Source of the DNA: Dactylonectria macrodidyma
Taxonomy: Eukaryota > Ascomycota > Sordariomycetes > Hypocreales > Nectriaceae
Assembly (NCBI GenBank): GCA_020744425.1
Contig: JAGMUV010000001.1
Location: 6,510,001 to 6,574,000, forward strand
Direction: 5' to 3'
DNA length: 64,000 bases
Shown: in pieces, positions 1-11,610 of the stretch
Layout: each line of letters opens with the position of its first letter
Position numbering within the stretch: the first letter of the stretch is position 1
Notes under the pieces: generated by a model
Database searches by the model: none
Told to the model about the DNA's origin: nothing
Seen by the model: only the letters and a program-made list of their open reading frames with translations
Translations under genes and position numbers: made by a program

Positions 1-992
1 TCCAGTTTACCTACAAATATTTCACCAGCCATCCATGTACTAGCTAGCCGCCGACTGGAATCAGAGATCCAAGAAGTGGTGCTAGGCAAGGATTTTATCC
101 CCAATTCCGACGTGGCTTTTGCATGGCGGGCCAAAATATTAGAGAAAGTAAAGAAATGGAACCGACGATCTAGAACATCATCAGAGCCATCCCAAAAAGG
201 TTACGTTAGTCAAGGGTGGCTCAAGATGATATATTATTACAACATCATTATGCTGTATCGCCCTACGAGAACGGTGGCACAGGGTCTGGCAGGAGACTGG
301 TCTGTCCAGGCTAGTTGTCAGGCATTGCTGCTATTCCGGAAATTCCAAATGGCAAAAGAAATTGCACAGCCATGGCTGGGGGTAGGTCATTCTCTTTCTT
401 GGACCTTGATCTCCCGAGAAACCTCGCTCAACCCATGTTTTTATACTGACTTTTGTCTGCTTAGCTTTTGACCCAGTTCCAAATTGGCGTGACTCTATTA
501 TACTGCCTCTACGCCACACCTACCTCAAGATGGAAGCCGTCGTACAAATCCGCCGACGTTTCAGATGCTATACGCGCCTGCTCGAGCACCTTGGCTATTC
601 TTGCAGAACGCTGGGCTGAAGCGGAATGTGTACGAGACGTCTTCGAAATACTGGCGAGAGAAATTCCGCTTGGCGTGACTTGGGAAAGACCAACGATGAT
701 GAGTGAGACAGGCAAAGCGGGTATTGAAGAGAACTGGCAAGGGTTGAGTAATATTGTGATTCATCGCCCAACCCTGCGGATGATTCAGGAGATGGCGACC
801 GAGCCATTCATTGATCATGCAGAGTTGATCTCAGAGGTCAACATGGAGAGCTCTGTAGACCTTGCTCCTCAGGATGCAGCGTTCCTGGAGGATGAATTAA
901 ATCTACAGTGGGTGGATCCTACGAACGATATGGGGACCCGTTTCGATTCATCGACAGATCTCGACACGTTCTCGGATCAAATGTATTTTTAG
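1..992 (+). CDS. Fungal-specific transcription factor, C-terminal part (cut by window edge)
   Basis: The reading frame is open from the first base, so the N-terminus and any Zn2Cys6 finger lie outside the window. Two exons can be joined, 1-381 and 465-992; the 83-bp intron has a GTAGGT donor and a TTAG acceptor and the junction is in phase, giving about 302 visible residues. The segment around IIMLYRPTRTV, followed by a helix-rich part with small residues and an acidic tail, resembles the end of the fungal_trans middle homology region of Zn2Cys6 regulators. The role would be nuclear transcription control. The gene is convergent with the amine oxidase at 1282-3441. The family call rests on general pattern only; the target genes cannot be read from the sequence. 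Confidence 0.6.
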
Positions 993-1281
993 CGACAGCG
1001 AGAGGCATAACGCTAGAATTTACACAGTTCGGTGAAATTTCCTCCGTTTATTGAATGTTGCTTATCATGTGCGAATGGAGGCAAGCATAATCGGTTGATT
1101 TTTCTTCTGCTTAACTTTTGTCACACAGTCACCATAAAATGATACAGTGGAATTATCAGGTAGGACATCTAGCGTTAGGAATCATATATCTAATGTCGTC
1201 ATCTTGAGTTATCTATATGGACACGAGCAAACTCGAAGAGTGTATAGAGTAGAAGAGGTCGTGCAACATAATCCCCGGAAC

Positions 1282-3441
1282 TCAAAGCTTGGGCTCACAG
1301 CAGCTTCTTTGTCTTTCATCATACAGCACGCTCTGGTTCACTCTCTGTGTGCTCTGCGGAACATCCAAAGCAGGGTTGTGCTCAAAAAAACCACTGGGCT
1401 TCAAGCTCACTGTCATTGTCTCGCAAGGCATGACAGGATAGTCTTCAACCCTCACGATGTGGTTCAACGAGATGGAATGCCACAGCACAATATCCTCGTT
1501 GTCTACCTTGTCGCCTCGACCAGCCCATGCGCCCAAGTCACCCTTCTTTTGCGCATCGTTGCCGCCGGGTACATCGTCGGGAAGTGACTGGTATGTGTAC
1601 TCTCCAGAGGCGTATAGTTCGTTGTCACGGTGGGTTGTGACCCAGTATGGCTGTAGAGCGAACTTAGCACGCTTGCCGTGCCAAGATTCAGGGTGGGCAA
1701 GCAGCATCTGCTTTTGTGGACTATGGATGGCGTAGGCGACGGGCCTCCCGGACATTTTGTTGATGACAGACGGGTTGATGATCTTGTGGGCTCGGTTTGG
1801 TTGAGCTTGAGAGTATCCCGAGGTCGAGAGGACTCTCTTCTCAGTAATGTAGCCAACCCCGACGGGGTTGTTTTCGTCAAACGGCATGGCAATGGAGTCT
1901 TCCTCCACAAAGCTGTTCTTATCTCCATCCAGGGCAGGGTCAATTCTCAAGCTGAAGATGTGTTGATGATACGGCGCCATAACGCCGTGGTTGACGTTCA
2001 CACCCCACGGCACGCTGGCTCCAGGGGCGATGGGGACCGTGGACAAAATTCCGGTGGCTTGGATCTTATAATGAAGTGCAGCTGCTTGATCTAGATTCCA
2101 GGCAAAAATGTAATCGTAGTTTCCAACCGTGATGATGGTTTGCAAGACAAGGACTCTTGACCTCGTGATGGAAATTGTCTTCGTGGCGCTGTCGGTGTGC
2201 TTCCAGCCGATACCATCATCAATCTCATGCATGCAAATAGCATTTGGTTTGTGGACTGGCTTGCCGTTTGAGTCACTAAGCGTGAAAGAGAAATACTGTG
2301 TGGAAAGCTAGCGTCAGCATTGTCACTCGGAGTAAAGGGAAATGCATTTACCTTGATGAGTCCCAAGCAGTCACATCCAAGTGCGAGGTTGTTCGCGGCA
2401 ACACCAGCTCCGATATCGCCAACGTCAAATACACTCTTTCTCGAGTATGGTGACCTTGGATCGCCGTATGGGACAAACATCTCGCTCAAACTGAGACGAT
2501 GGAACAGCTCACGGCCGTCGTAAGTCACATCGTGTAGAACCATGCCTTCACGCCAGTTGAAGCCAATTCGGAATCGCCACTTTTGCCACGTCACGAGGTG
2601 TCCATCAACGGTGAACGAGGCACCTGCTGGCTGATGGACTGTAAGGGGCTTGAGGTCTGTCCGCTTAGGGTCGGTTTGAAGGTCGTGGTGCCATTCTTTG
2701 GCAGGGTGAGGGATGTATTCCGCTTCTGGTGTTAAGCTGTGATCCGAGCCAATGGGCAATTCGATGATATCAACGAGTTCTTTGGTGGTGTAATCAATGA
2801 TTGGAGAAAAGGGAAGTGGGTTATCATAAGCGTTAGAGCCAGGGTGTGACCGATCTTTGGCATATAGAAAGCACTGGGTTTGGATTGTTGTGTCAGCAGA
2901 GGATTCATTTGTAGGAGCTAAATTCCATTTAGGGTAGTCAAAGAAGGGACCATTGTGGTCTTACCTGTGCAAGTCTCCCGTTCAACTCATCCGAATCGCG
3001 CCCATACGGCCAAGTATCGCACACGACTTCCAGGTTTTCAGGCATCCGATACTTGGCGATCCTCTCAATAACCTTGGGATGGCTCAAGCATTTGTCCCTC
3101 ACCTCAACCACCTCATCCATATCGGCTTGTCCATAGTATCGAGTATCAAGATTTTCGACCTGCTCTACCACCGAAGCGCCTAAGTCCACTGTCGCGACGA
3201 AGAGATCGGCAGTAAGTGTCTCTCCTTTCTTTTGATAGTACAATGCTGATGCTCGTCGAGTAAGAGTAACAGGCGAAGCAGAACCTTTTCGTTCTGCGGC
3301 GAGGAACTCTCTCAAATCTTTTTTGGGCGGCTCGATAAGCGTAATATTTTTGAAATGAACGCCTTTCCCTTCGTTGCGGCTCCGGACCAGTTTTGCCGCG
3401 GCGATGATCTCTCCTGGTGTGAGGGGGTCAAGAGGATGCAT
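1282..3441 (-). CDS. Copper amine oxidase (primary-amine oxidase, topaquinone type)
   Basis: Oxidises primary amines to aldehydes with release of ammonia and hydrogen peroxide. Exons are 3441-2965, 2873-2352 and 2295-1282 with 91- and 56-bp introns, all in phase, giving 670 residues, the usual length. The first ATG is at 3441; the open frame extends upstream only through a TTG. Catalytic features are all present: the Asp base in FDVGDIGAG (about residue 309), the topaquinone precursor Tyr in VGNYDYIF (about 393), copper ligands HQH (about 443 and 445) and the third His before RVEDYPVMP (about 612). The spacing matches yeast peroxisomal amine oxidase. The protein ends in PKL, which resembles a weak peroxisomal PTS1. 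It is probably catalytically intact. The substrate (methylamine, benzylamine or other) cannot be told. Confidence 0.93.
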
Positions 3442-3663
3442 TTTGAGCAAGTGGAAGAATGAATCTAGTAATGTCGTCAAGGTTAGAGTGTTGCGGCCTC
3501 TTGATGGATCGGACTAGTAATGAAGTGTACCAAGCCTCTGGAAGATGGACAATCTATCAATGCCGATCTTGAAACCCCCTCACCTTTAATAGAGGCAAGT
3601 CGGGTGATATGACCCACCTCGGTTATTGGAGCCGTAGATAACCAGTCATCCTATCAGCGCTCT

Positions 3664-3696
3664 GCATCGGACTCACTCGCTGTCTGCGTCCGATGC
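3664..3696. repeat. Perfect 8-bp inverted repeat (hairpin)
   Basis: GCATCGGA at 3664-3671 is matched by TCCGATGC at 3689-3696 across a 17-nt loop. It sits at the edge of the TCGGG-rich tract and may be part of a decayed transposon end. Function unknown. Confidence 0.4.
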
Positions 3697-4156
3697 GGGC
3701 CGATGAAGTTGAGATGACGCTAAAACCTTCTGGATTCGGTTACATCGGGTCTATGAGAGTCGGGTTTCGGGGGGTACTCCGTGTATTTGCCATGACTCCG
3801 GCTTCGGGCTGGATCCCTGGTTTCGGGACAGTTTCAAACTTTCGGATCGGGGTCAATTGCGTCGGGGTGGGACTACGACCCTGACGGGCAGAGCGTACGT
3901 AAATCGATGCATCCTGTATGAGGCGATTGGTCATGATGGCTTGCCAACGGTGGCTGTGGCAACTCGGGTTTCTATAACAGGTTCAGAGTGACACCCAAGA
4001 TTGCTATTGGTTGTGGTGATGCTCATGAAGGCTTAATCTAGCGAGTGTGGATATGTGAAGGCTTGATAATTGAGTGCATGCCTACGTCAGATGGGGATAG
4101 GCTCGTAAGCCGAGTGGGAGTTTCCTGGATTCAGTGGAGCATGCAAAATGGAACGT

Positions 4157-4560
4157 TCAAAAGCTATGGAATGATATTGAATAATAAAATGCATTTATAT
4201 TACCGTCAAAGGTGCGAAGGTAGAGAAGACGATGCCGCCTTGAGATTGCTTTTGTCCTGTCCCAACTTCGACCCACTCCCTCTCCCTGCCTATTTATACC
4301 TAGGCCTACCAACGTCAATGCGGTCCTGTGATAGACAATAACTGATGTGATGGGGGCGCTCGGTCCCGAGACTGCGGCCTCACTTGGTGGGACGGTGTAA
4401 GTGTTCGTCGTACTGATGCCGTGGCTAACAACGACAACACCGTCCGTTTCCATGGTGATTACTCGCTCACCCACAGTGGACATGATTAAATCAGAGCCGG
4501 AGTCATCAGAGTTAGATTCTGAAGAATCGGAACCATCCTTCTGATCAGTAATCTAATAGA
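4157..4560 (-). mobile_element. Possible solo LTR relic
   Basis: Read on the minus strand this stretch has a good TATA box (TATAAATAGG, about 4286-4297), then about 100 bp, then an A/T-rich segment ending in ATATCATTCCA (4157 side). That order resembles the U3-R-U5 layout of a fungal LTR. No internal reverse transcriptase or integrase coding lies nearby, and I could not define matching TG...CA ends or a target-site duplication. It could equally be an old promoter fragment. Confidence 0.22.
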
Positions 4561-5187
4561 GCATCCCCTTATCGGCCAGTTCCTATCAATAGTAGTCAAC
4601 CGCGTACAACACCACTGCTGCAACAACTAAAATGTGCAGCTCAGTAAGCATACAAAACAGGCGGGGTGTCGCTTTGGATTTCCTTACGGGCAGTGCTTCG
4701 TAGCCTCCCTTGATGAGGTTCCTCATTCTAAGCATAAGAGCTTCAGGGCCGGGCGCAACGATAGCCAGATTAATTACCACAACAACCGCTAACTTACTAT
4801 TACGTAGCTAGCTAATACAGATATCTCGCCCTGCACGAGCCTACAGCAAGTAATCGATTATGCAGCTAATACTGCTCCAAGTCGGAAGAGAACAGCGATC
4901 TTTTGCCCAGATTGGGAAGTCCTTGATGCCCCGGATCAAGGACCACAACCCCCTGATTTCTTTCACGTTAAAGCTCCTAAATCAGCCAGTGCTGCCTTTC
5001 ACTTACTTTGATAGATGCAGCGGACCGCCTTCGACTAGTCGCATGATCCTAAGAAGGCTCTAGACGTTGTTTTAGATAACGATACTAGATGGCTTTCGCA
5101 ACTATATATGAACCGACCTGCTCTTTAACTGCGTAATGTATTAAACTACTTATACGCGATATCGGGTGGAGTTTGAATATTAGCATA

Positions 5188-6638
5188 CTACATAGGCTGT
5201 GGCTTGCGTTGACGAATATTGTCCGCCGTTTGGTCCCTGCCGCGTTCCTCATCCTTGCTCGGTTCCTCAAGGAGCAGGACAGACCCCATACGTTCTTCCA
5301 CCTCGTCACTTGTTCTCCACTTCTCTATCTCGACTGACTTGTTGGTTGCTGCAACATTTGTCGTGCTGCTTCCAGGCCTTGCGTCACTTATTCGACTCAA
5401 GGACGATGGACGCGGCGCGGACAAGAATTTCTTCCCAAGTACAAGTTCGAGAAGGGGCAAGAGCATTGGGATACAGGCGGCGATTATGACACTGTTTGTC
5501 TCGACACTGCGAATAATGGGAATACTTTAGCAGCAACATGCTAGATTGCACCAGGAAGACCACTTACCATATCCAGATTATAAGGCTCCCTGAAGCATCT
5601 GGTCATACAAGGCGTCGTCAGTAAGGGTGCCGATGTTGTGCTGTTAAGCGGAGCCTGCGAGCTCACAAGTATAATCTGTACCGTCTCCCATACTTGGAAC
5701 TATCGTGACCTTGCGTACGGCGGCACAGCCGGCACTGAGGGTGGATATCAGCCCATGTCGAGACTTGGGGGGTAGCAGCTCGCCGCAGGATACTAACCAG
5801 GCACCGAAGCCAAGGGCAACGCTGAGGGCCAGTTTCTTTTTCAAATGCATGCGTAGTGACCATAGCACTATCGCTGGGTATATAGCGAGGTAGAAGTCGA
5901 CCACAGCCGAAAAGGCTGCCATTTGCCCATTCATGACATTAGTACATTAGACAGCTCTCTCACTCCGCTCTCGAGAATAAGGGCCCTCTTACATCCCACA
6001 ACAACCGAATAGACGATTGTGGCAGTTGAGCTACGGCACTTGGCAGGAGCATATATAGTCCATCTGGCCTCTGGCGGGTCACACTCTGAGAAGTGAACGC
6101 CGAAGGCGCCGAGCATGATAACAAGGTTCGCGATTGCGAGACCCCAAAGCAACCGCGCGTGCCGGGGTGATGGGAAGAGGATCTTAACGAGGAGACTGAC
6201 GACGGCGAACTTGGGTAACGCGAGCGACAGCACTCCTGGGACCAGGCCGATCATGGTGAAGAATATGGCACGCTCGAGCTCGTCGACGGCCAGAGTCGCC
6301 TCGTGGCGGCCGCTGCCGGCTAAGATGGCGACAGTCCAGCAAGCTACGTAGGTGAATACGAACCCCTATTGAGCGTTCAGCAGTTGATCATATTGTATCG
6401 CCTGTGGTAACTAAAGTGGGGTGACTGGCATCATAGAGCAAGAGAACAGGGAACCGACAAGAGACAGAATTATGACATAGTCATCGATGGCTAAGCGACC
6501 CAGCTTCCTATACCTTGAAAAGATCCTGCCTGCGACAGTGAGGGATGAAAGGGCGGTGAATGAGTACATAACTGCCATCATGGCAGGGCCTTTGTTCTCA
6601 GCTGCGATATCAGGCGGAAGCGGATGCATCGCTGGCAT
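5188..6638 (-). CDS. Rhodopsin-domain (fungal 7TM) integral membrane protein
   Basis: Six exons fit in phase: 6638-6459, 6365-5993, 5915-5798, 5734-5667, 5598-5568 and 5506-5188, giving 362 residues. The first donor (GTCGGT at 6458) is the least certain. The joined protein has the order typical of the fungal rhodopsin-like membrane family (PF20684 type): a first helix ending in LAIDDYVIIL, then ALPKFAVVSLLVKIL, a Cys-rich loop with FSECDPPEARW, VVDFYLAIYPAIVLW, LALSVALGFGACAGC and the last helix SVIIAACIPMLLPLLELVLGK. A charged cytoplasmic tail of about 90 residues follows. These proteins sit in the plasma membrane; some relatives (PTH11 group) act as surface sensors, but ligand and role are unknown here. 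One exon is only 31 nt, so automatic annotation may miss or break this gene. Confidence 0.85.
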
Positions 6639-7567
6639 TTGCAACAGGGGTTTTTTTTTGCCACTTGTCGGTCACAGCCGAAGCCGAATGCTGGTGTTAC
6701 TTGATCTGGGCGTAAAGCCGTCGGGCATAAAGTCGTCGCGCGTAAAGTCGTCGCGCGTCGTAATCTGAAAGGTCCAAACCGTGACGACGGCGCCTTATGA
6801 ATACATCAGGTGTGTCATTTATGGGGTGATTGTAAAGGAGAGTAAGATCGGCAAGCGCGGGGACCATGCCTGAATATATACGGCATGCAAAAGCAATGTT
6901 TCACAATAGGTAGGTCATGGTTTTGCTTTTGGGAGGCTGGGTTGGGGCGGTTATTGCGGCACGGGAATGAACTCTTGCTCAACTGATTTGACGCCACATA
7001 CTTTAGCCCCTGAAGCTACTTGTTAGGGGGGGCTCTAGTTCGGCGTTCCCGGTGGGAACGGAAGCTCCCGCAGGGGCTTGTTAACTCTGAAGAAGGGTGC
7101 CCCTAAGACCAGCCAGAAGCTATTCGCGCTTAGGAAGCAGCTTAGAACGAGATTCTGCAAGAGAAGATCCAAATTTATATGGAGAAAATACCCTCATATA
7201 TACGCAAAATCATTGATCAAGAAGGGGGAAACGAATATGAAGAAGGCCAGGATATTCCGCATACAAATTGGGTATAGATTGCTTTTTTCAATTTGTGGCG
7301 TTTTTAGCACGAGATAAAACTTTTAGGCCCTGCCTCCGCACCGTAGGGACGATCGAAAGGGTGACTGTTGGTGGCTATAGCGCATGATAATCCCAGCAAT
7401 CTGTATGGGGCTCCTATTTTGCAGATTTCAACAGTGACATAAGGCTGAGGAAAAGAAATTGAACACGAGAACAGGGGCGCAGCCTATGACCCTTTCTTTC
7501 CTAAGAAGCATGCACGTCGAGGTTACCAATATCTCACTATGCACTCAAACCAATATTTCAGAGCCCC
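6639..7567. other. Gene-less spacer with small repeats
   Basis: It holds a T-run at 6651-6659, the 15-bp tandem repeat at 6711-6755, and a hairpin CGTTCCC-GGT-GGGAACG at 7044-7060. A 79-codon open frame at 7078-7317 is Lys/Arg-rich and A/T-rich with no domain I recognise; it may be transposon debris. No gene is supported. Confidence 0.5.
6711..6755. repeat. Three tandem copies of a 15-bp unit
   Basis: The unit CGTAAAGTCGTCGCG occurs at 6741-6755, with one mismatch at 6726-6740 and three at 6711-6725. It lies about 75 bp upstream of the rhodopsin-domain gene start (6638), so it is in that gene's promoter region. Confidence 0.8.
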
Positions 7568-10500
7568 TTATCGTGGCAGCACTAGCCTTCTAAATTGCAT
7601 CTCCTCACCATCTAGTAAGTCAATCTCATCGTCCCACATCGACACGCCATGCTTCAACGGTCTCCGGGGAAGGACATCGAGAGAAACAAACTCCGCATCG
7701 AACGTCTCGCCTGGCCTTTTCTTGCGAACGTGGAAGTTCAGCGAGACGCCATTGTCATTGAAGCCGATGAAGCCCTCCTCCTCATAATCTGAAGCCTTGC
7801 AGCCCGAGTAGAAGTTCATGAGGATCGCCTTGCTGTTGCGGATATCCTCCTCAGGGTCGATCGCCTCGTGCCTCTGCCACGTGCTTAACCCCTCCTTCAT
7901 CCCCGGCTTGTAGTACGTCATGGTTGCGATCTCGCGGACGGACATGACGATAGGGAGCTTTGGGAAGCAGGTGGCGGCCCGGCAGTTGGCCCCGGCCAGC
8001 ATGAGTGCTTTGATGGCGTCTAGCTGCATGGCCAGGACACTGAGACAGAGCGGCGTCGCTCCTATGACCGGCTCTCGGCCGTCTAAGATCTGTGGTATGG
8101 TGAAGCGGGCTCGGTGTCTGGACTCGAAGAGCATGTAGTGAATGAGGCTCAACTTCGTCTGGGGCGTGGCGGCAGCATGAAGCGCCGAAATGCCGTCGCA
8201 GGCGACTTTGGCTCCCGCATCAAGCAGGGCTTCGAAGCTCTCGACCGAGGCCATTCGCGCGGCCAGGAAGAGGGGCGTGTTTCCATCGCAGTCTTTTGCA
8301 TCAATTTCTGCGCCGTGATGTAGGAGGATCGGAATCAAAGGTGCTACGTTAAATATTGCAGCCGTGTGCAGTGCTGTTCTTTCGACTTCATCCCGGGTAT
8401 TGGGATCTAGTAACGACCCATGGCGCTCCAACGTGTGTTCAAGAAGCTGTTCGCAGTTCTCGCCGTCCAGTAGCCAGTGACGAATCAGCCCATTTAGCAC
8501 TACAGATGTCCTATTGGCAGGCAGAGGACTTGGTGTAATCGAAGAACGGAGTTCGAGCAGCACCTCCAGGAGGTATGGGACTAATGCTGCTGTGCCTAGT
8601 TGGCTTTGGTAACTGGTCGTCGAGCTCATCTGCAGAAGCATTTCTAATAGAAAGGCTCTCTCCTGGCTGGGCCAGTGTTGCAGAACGATTTTGAGGGTTT
8701 CCGCTGCCATTTCTCTCACTGCTGTACCATGCAGGATGGTTCTTTCGTGCTCGGCAGCAATAGACGACTTGAAGCCCATAATGACCTCTTGGCCGACTCT
8801 GCTTAGGTGAGAGGGTGATTCGATCCGAGGGAGGAAGTTGTGTCCAAGGAACAGATCGACCATTTCAGGCCGATAGAGAGAAACCGCTGCCTCCAAGGGC
8901 GAAGTTGAGGAACCAGCAGAATTCAGGGGTTGGGCACCTAGGGAGACCAGAAGAGTAGCCGCATACAAGTTGCCAGCCTTGACTGCCCAGAGAAGTGGGG
9001 TACCTTCGAGGACAAGCATGTTCCTGGGGCATATGAAGCTCCGTCCTTGCGAAGCCGTCTCCAACATCGTCCCCTCAGGGACAAGAGCTCTTCCCACATG
9101 AGTGAGCGCATCCTCCGTCAGTGTCCACAGCATATGTAATGCTGTCGAGCCAAATACGGGCTCGACCTCCGTCATGGCGTTGTACTTCTTCAGTATGCAA
9201 GCGGCGTAAGGGAACCCATGTCGCATGGCGGACCATAGCAGGCTGTACGGTTCCCGTTCGCGGAAGTCTCTGGCCATGTCGGCGGCGTCCCGAAGGAAAT
9301 ACGCCGACTCCGGTTCATCCCTGAGCAAATTGGAAAATCCAACTCGTAGTGCTCTTTGCATGATGCCGTCGAGGAGCCGAAGTACGGGTATTTCGGAACG
9401 TTCTCTTTCAGGGTCGTACTCCCGTGTGACTTTGGTGTGCTCCTGTTCCTGCGCAGAGCGCTTCTCTTCCTCGACCAAGTCAACCAACGGTTGTATGTTC
9501 CTCATGCAGCCGTAGCCGTAGGCCTGACATATCGAAAGTACTGCTCGGAAGAAGCTTTGCGAGCCAGGGGGTGGATTATTTGCGGCCCTTGCTAGTTGCA
9601 TAGCGAATTCCCTCTGGGTGTGCCAGGAACTTCTATCTGAAAACATCTAGATACCAAATCAGTACGTAGGCTAGTAACGAACACTGAGTGGAACTCTTAC
9701 CCGGAAAAGAGAAAAGCGAGATGTCTCCGCAATCCACGGTGGCGACCCACGGGCTGCTAGGGTGATCTGTTCAGGTTGAGCACTTGAACTTCCGGGCTCT
9801 TGGTCACCGCCCTGTAGTGTGGTACTTCCGAGGCTGAGGGTAAGCTCCTCCACATGATCCGGCTTTTCTTCAATTTTCAATTCCCTCCTAGGCTCCGTCA
9901 AACAGCAGAGACGTTCAATCGCCTTAGCAGAAGATGGACGGGCTCGGGGATCCGGCAAAACGCAATCGGAGAATAGTGAGACGATGTTGCTACGGGCGTG
10001 GATATCAACTGTCTCCGATCCACTCAAAGCGCTGGATAGTCTCTGAAAAGCTTCCACCCAAAGCTTCTCGAGCGCCTGGGTGTGTGCCGGGTTTAGATCC
10101 TTGTCCATGCTGGGGACAAAGCTAAGTATCTTTGGGGAGTCATCGTTCCGGTACTGGCAAACCCTCCATAGCAGTAGCCCGTAAGTCCATATGTCGCATA
10201 GTTCCACTGTTACGCTGGAAGGTTTCGTCCAGACCTCAATAGGTATAAATGGCCAGGTTCCATAATATGCGCCGTAAGGGTTGTCCACGCCCGCAGCAAC
10301 GCCGTAGCTGGCATGGCTAAAATCGGACAGTTTAGCGCAATACTTTCCATCTGCTGGGTATATGAGTACATTTTCTGGCTTGATGTCGCCGTGCTGGATG
10401 CCGTTCTCATGGAGCGCTTTTATTGCTGTGGCCACTTGTATGAGAATGTCTAATCGCGTCGTCCACTCCTGTTCCGTGTATAGCATCCGGTCCAGCGAGC

Positions 10501-11032
10501 CGATCGTTGCCAGTTCCAAGGCCAAAAATGGTAGGCCATCTTGCACCCCATAGCCAACCAGGGTCGGAAAGTGGCCACTCTTCACGAGCTGAGGATGAGA
10601 ACATACTTCGATGTCACGTTGGAGCTGCCGGACTTTGGACCATATTTCACGGCGGTCCCTCTGTATGTCTGTTAGTATAGAGCTTTAGATGCAGCATGCA
10701 CAATCCGGTCTGCAAGTTACCTCACCAGGCGTCCGTCTTATAATCCTCTTAACGGCAATAGTGTTATTTTTCCAAGTTGCCACCATCACCTGCGAGCATT
10801 GTCCTTGTGCTAGATATTTGCCCTCCTTAAGATCGTCGGAAAGGATCAAAGGCAAGTCACTCTTTAACGACGCATACCTGAACTGCAGCAGTGGACCCCC
10901 GCCGATGAAATTTGTGTCCACGACATGATTATTGATGGGCATAGAGGGCCCGCAGTGTTCCAAATCGAAACGCCGGAAACTATCGGTGGACGGAATTGTG
11001 GCCGTATTTCTAGAGTGGTTGTAGGAATCCAT
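7568..11032 (-). CDS. Protein kinase-ankyrin repeat protein
   Basis: Exons 11032-10721, 10660-9701 and 9646-7568 join in phase (introns 60 and 54 bp) to give about 1116 residues from the ATG at 11032; the frame stays open a little further upstream without a clear earlier ATG. Residues 75-350 are a kinase domain: glycine loop LAQGQCSQV, catalytic Lys in IAVKRI (K95), HGDIKPEN in place of HRD-K-N (D196), DFS in place of DFG (D217), an IPIEVW segment in the APE position and the subdomain-IX DIWTYG. Lys, catalytic Asp and metal Asp are all kept, so it may be active despite the altered motifs. After a Ser/Gln-rich linker, residues about 590-980 contain divergent ankyrin repeats, best at ERTALHTAAIFN and DGNTPLFLAARMAS. 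It is divergent from the HeLo-pseudokinase gene at 11611, which suggests related function. The likely place of action is the cytoplasm, sensing or scaffolding through the repeats. Confidence 0.85.
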
Positions 11033-11143
11033 GACGGTCTGCTGAAGATAGGTTGTTTGGCGGATGCTGACGATCGCCTGCCCACAGAGACTTTTTAAGC
11101 TGCCCAACTCAACTGGCTTCCTCTTTTGCAGTTTTTGGGCAAG

Positions 11144-11360
11144 TTCCTAAGACCCACGCCTACCAATCAAAGTATCTATAAAGTCAGCCACATAGAGCCA
11201 AAAGTGTAGAGGACACCTGCTCTTGGCTTCCAAGACTCGTATTCAGGTGGGTGGTTCCTAAAGACCCACGCCTACCAATCAAAGTATCCACAAGGCCAGC
11301 CACACAGAGCCAACTGGGTACAGGACACCCTTCTTTTGACTCTGAGACTCCAATCAGGCT
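11144..11360. repeat. Direct duplication of about 110 bp between divergent genes
   Basis: The block beginning TTCCTAAGACCCACGCCTA at 11144 recurs at 11254 as TTCCTAAAGACCCACGCCTA. The two copies run side by side: both contain CCAATCAAAGTATC, CAGCCACA.AGAGCCAA and GAGACT/AAGACT-type ends. Identity is high at the left and falls to the right. The whole array lies in the 578-bp gap between the starts of the kinase-ankyrin and HeLo-pseudokinase genes, so it may carry paired control elements (CCAAT is present in each copy). Confidence 0.85.
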
Positions 11361-11610
11361 GAATATAAGGTCCTCAAAATATACCCTTAAGCACCATGAC
11401 GACGCTTTCGACGCCACTGAGCCTGGCCACGGAAAACTCCGCCTCAATCATGCGGAATTTCTTGGCTGGGCGTGTGAGGGGCGGCGAGAAGGGCGATTTC
11501 ATCCTTATCCGACAGATTTCCGCCATCAGTCACCTCGCTAAAGCATATTTCTTTTCAGCCTAATCATTTCCTCAAACTGTGAGCGACTTGATCGTCGGGC
11601 TAACAACAAT

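Larger units (their letters stand above)
3442..5187. other. Gene-less spacer with decayed repeat DNA
   Basis: No convincing gene is seen in these 1.7 kb. The left part (about 3700-3880) is rich in TCGGG/TTTCGGG words of the sort found near hAT transposon ends. The middle carries a possible LTR relic (separate entry). The short open frames at 4586-4780 and 4860-5063 have no recognisable motifs. Confidence 0.5.
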
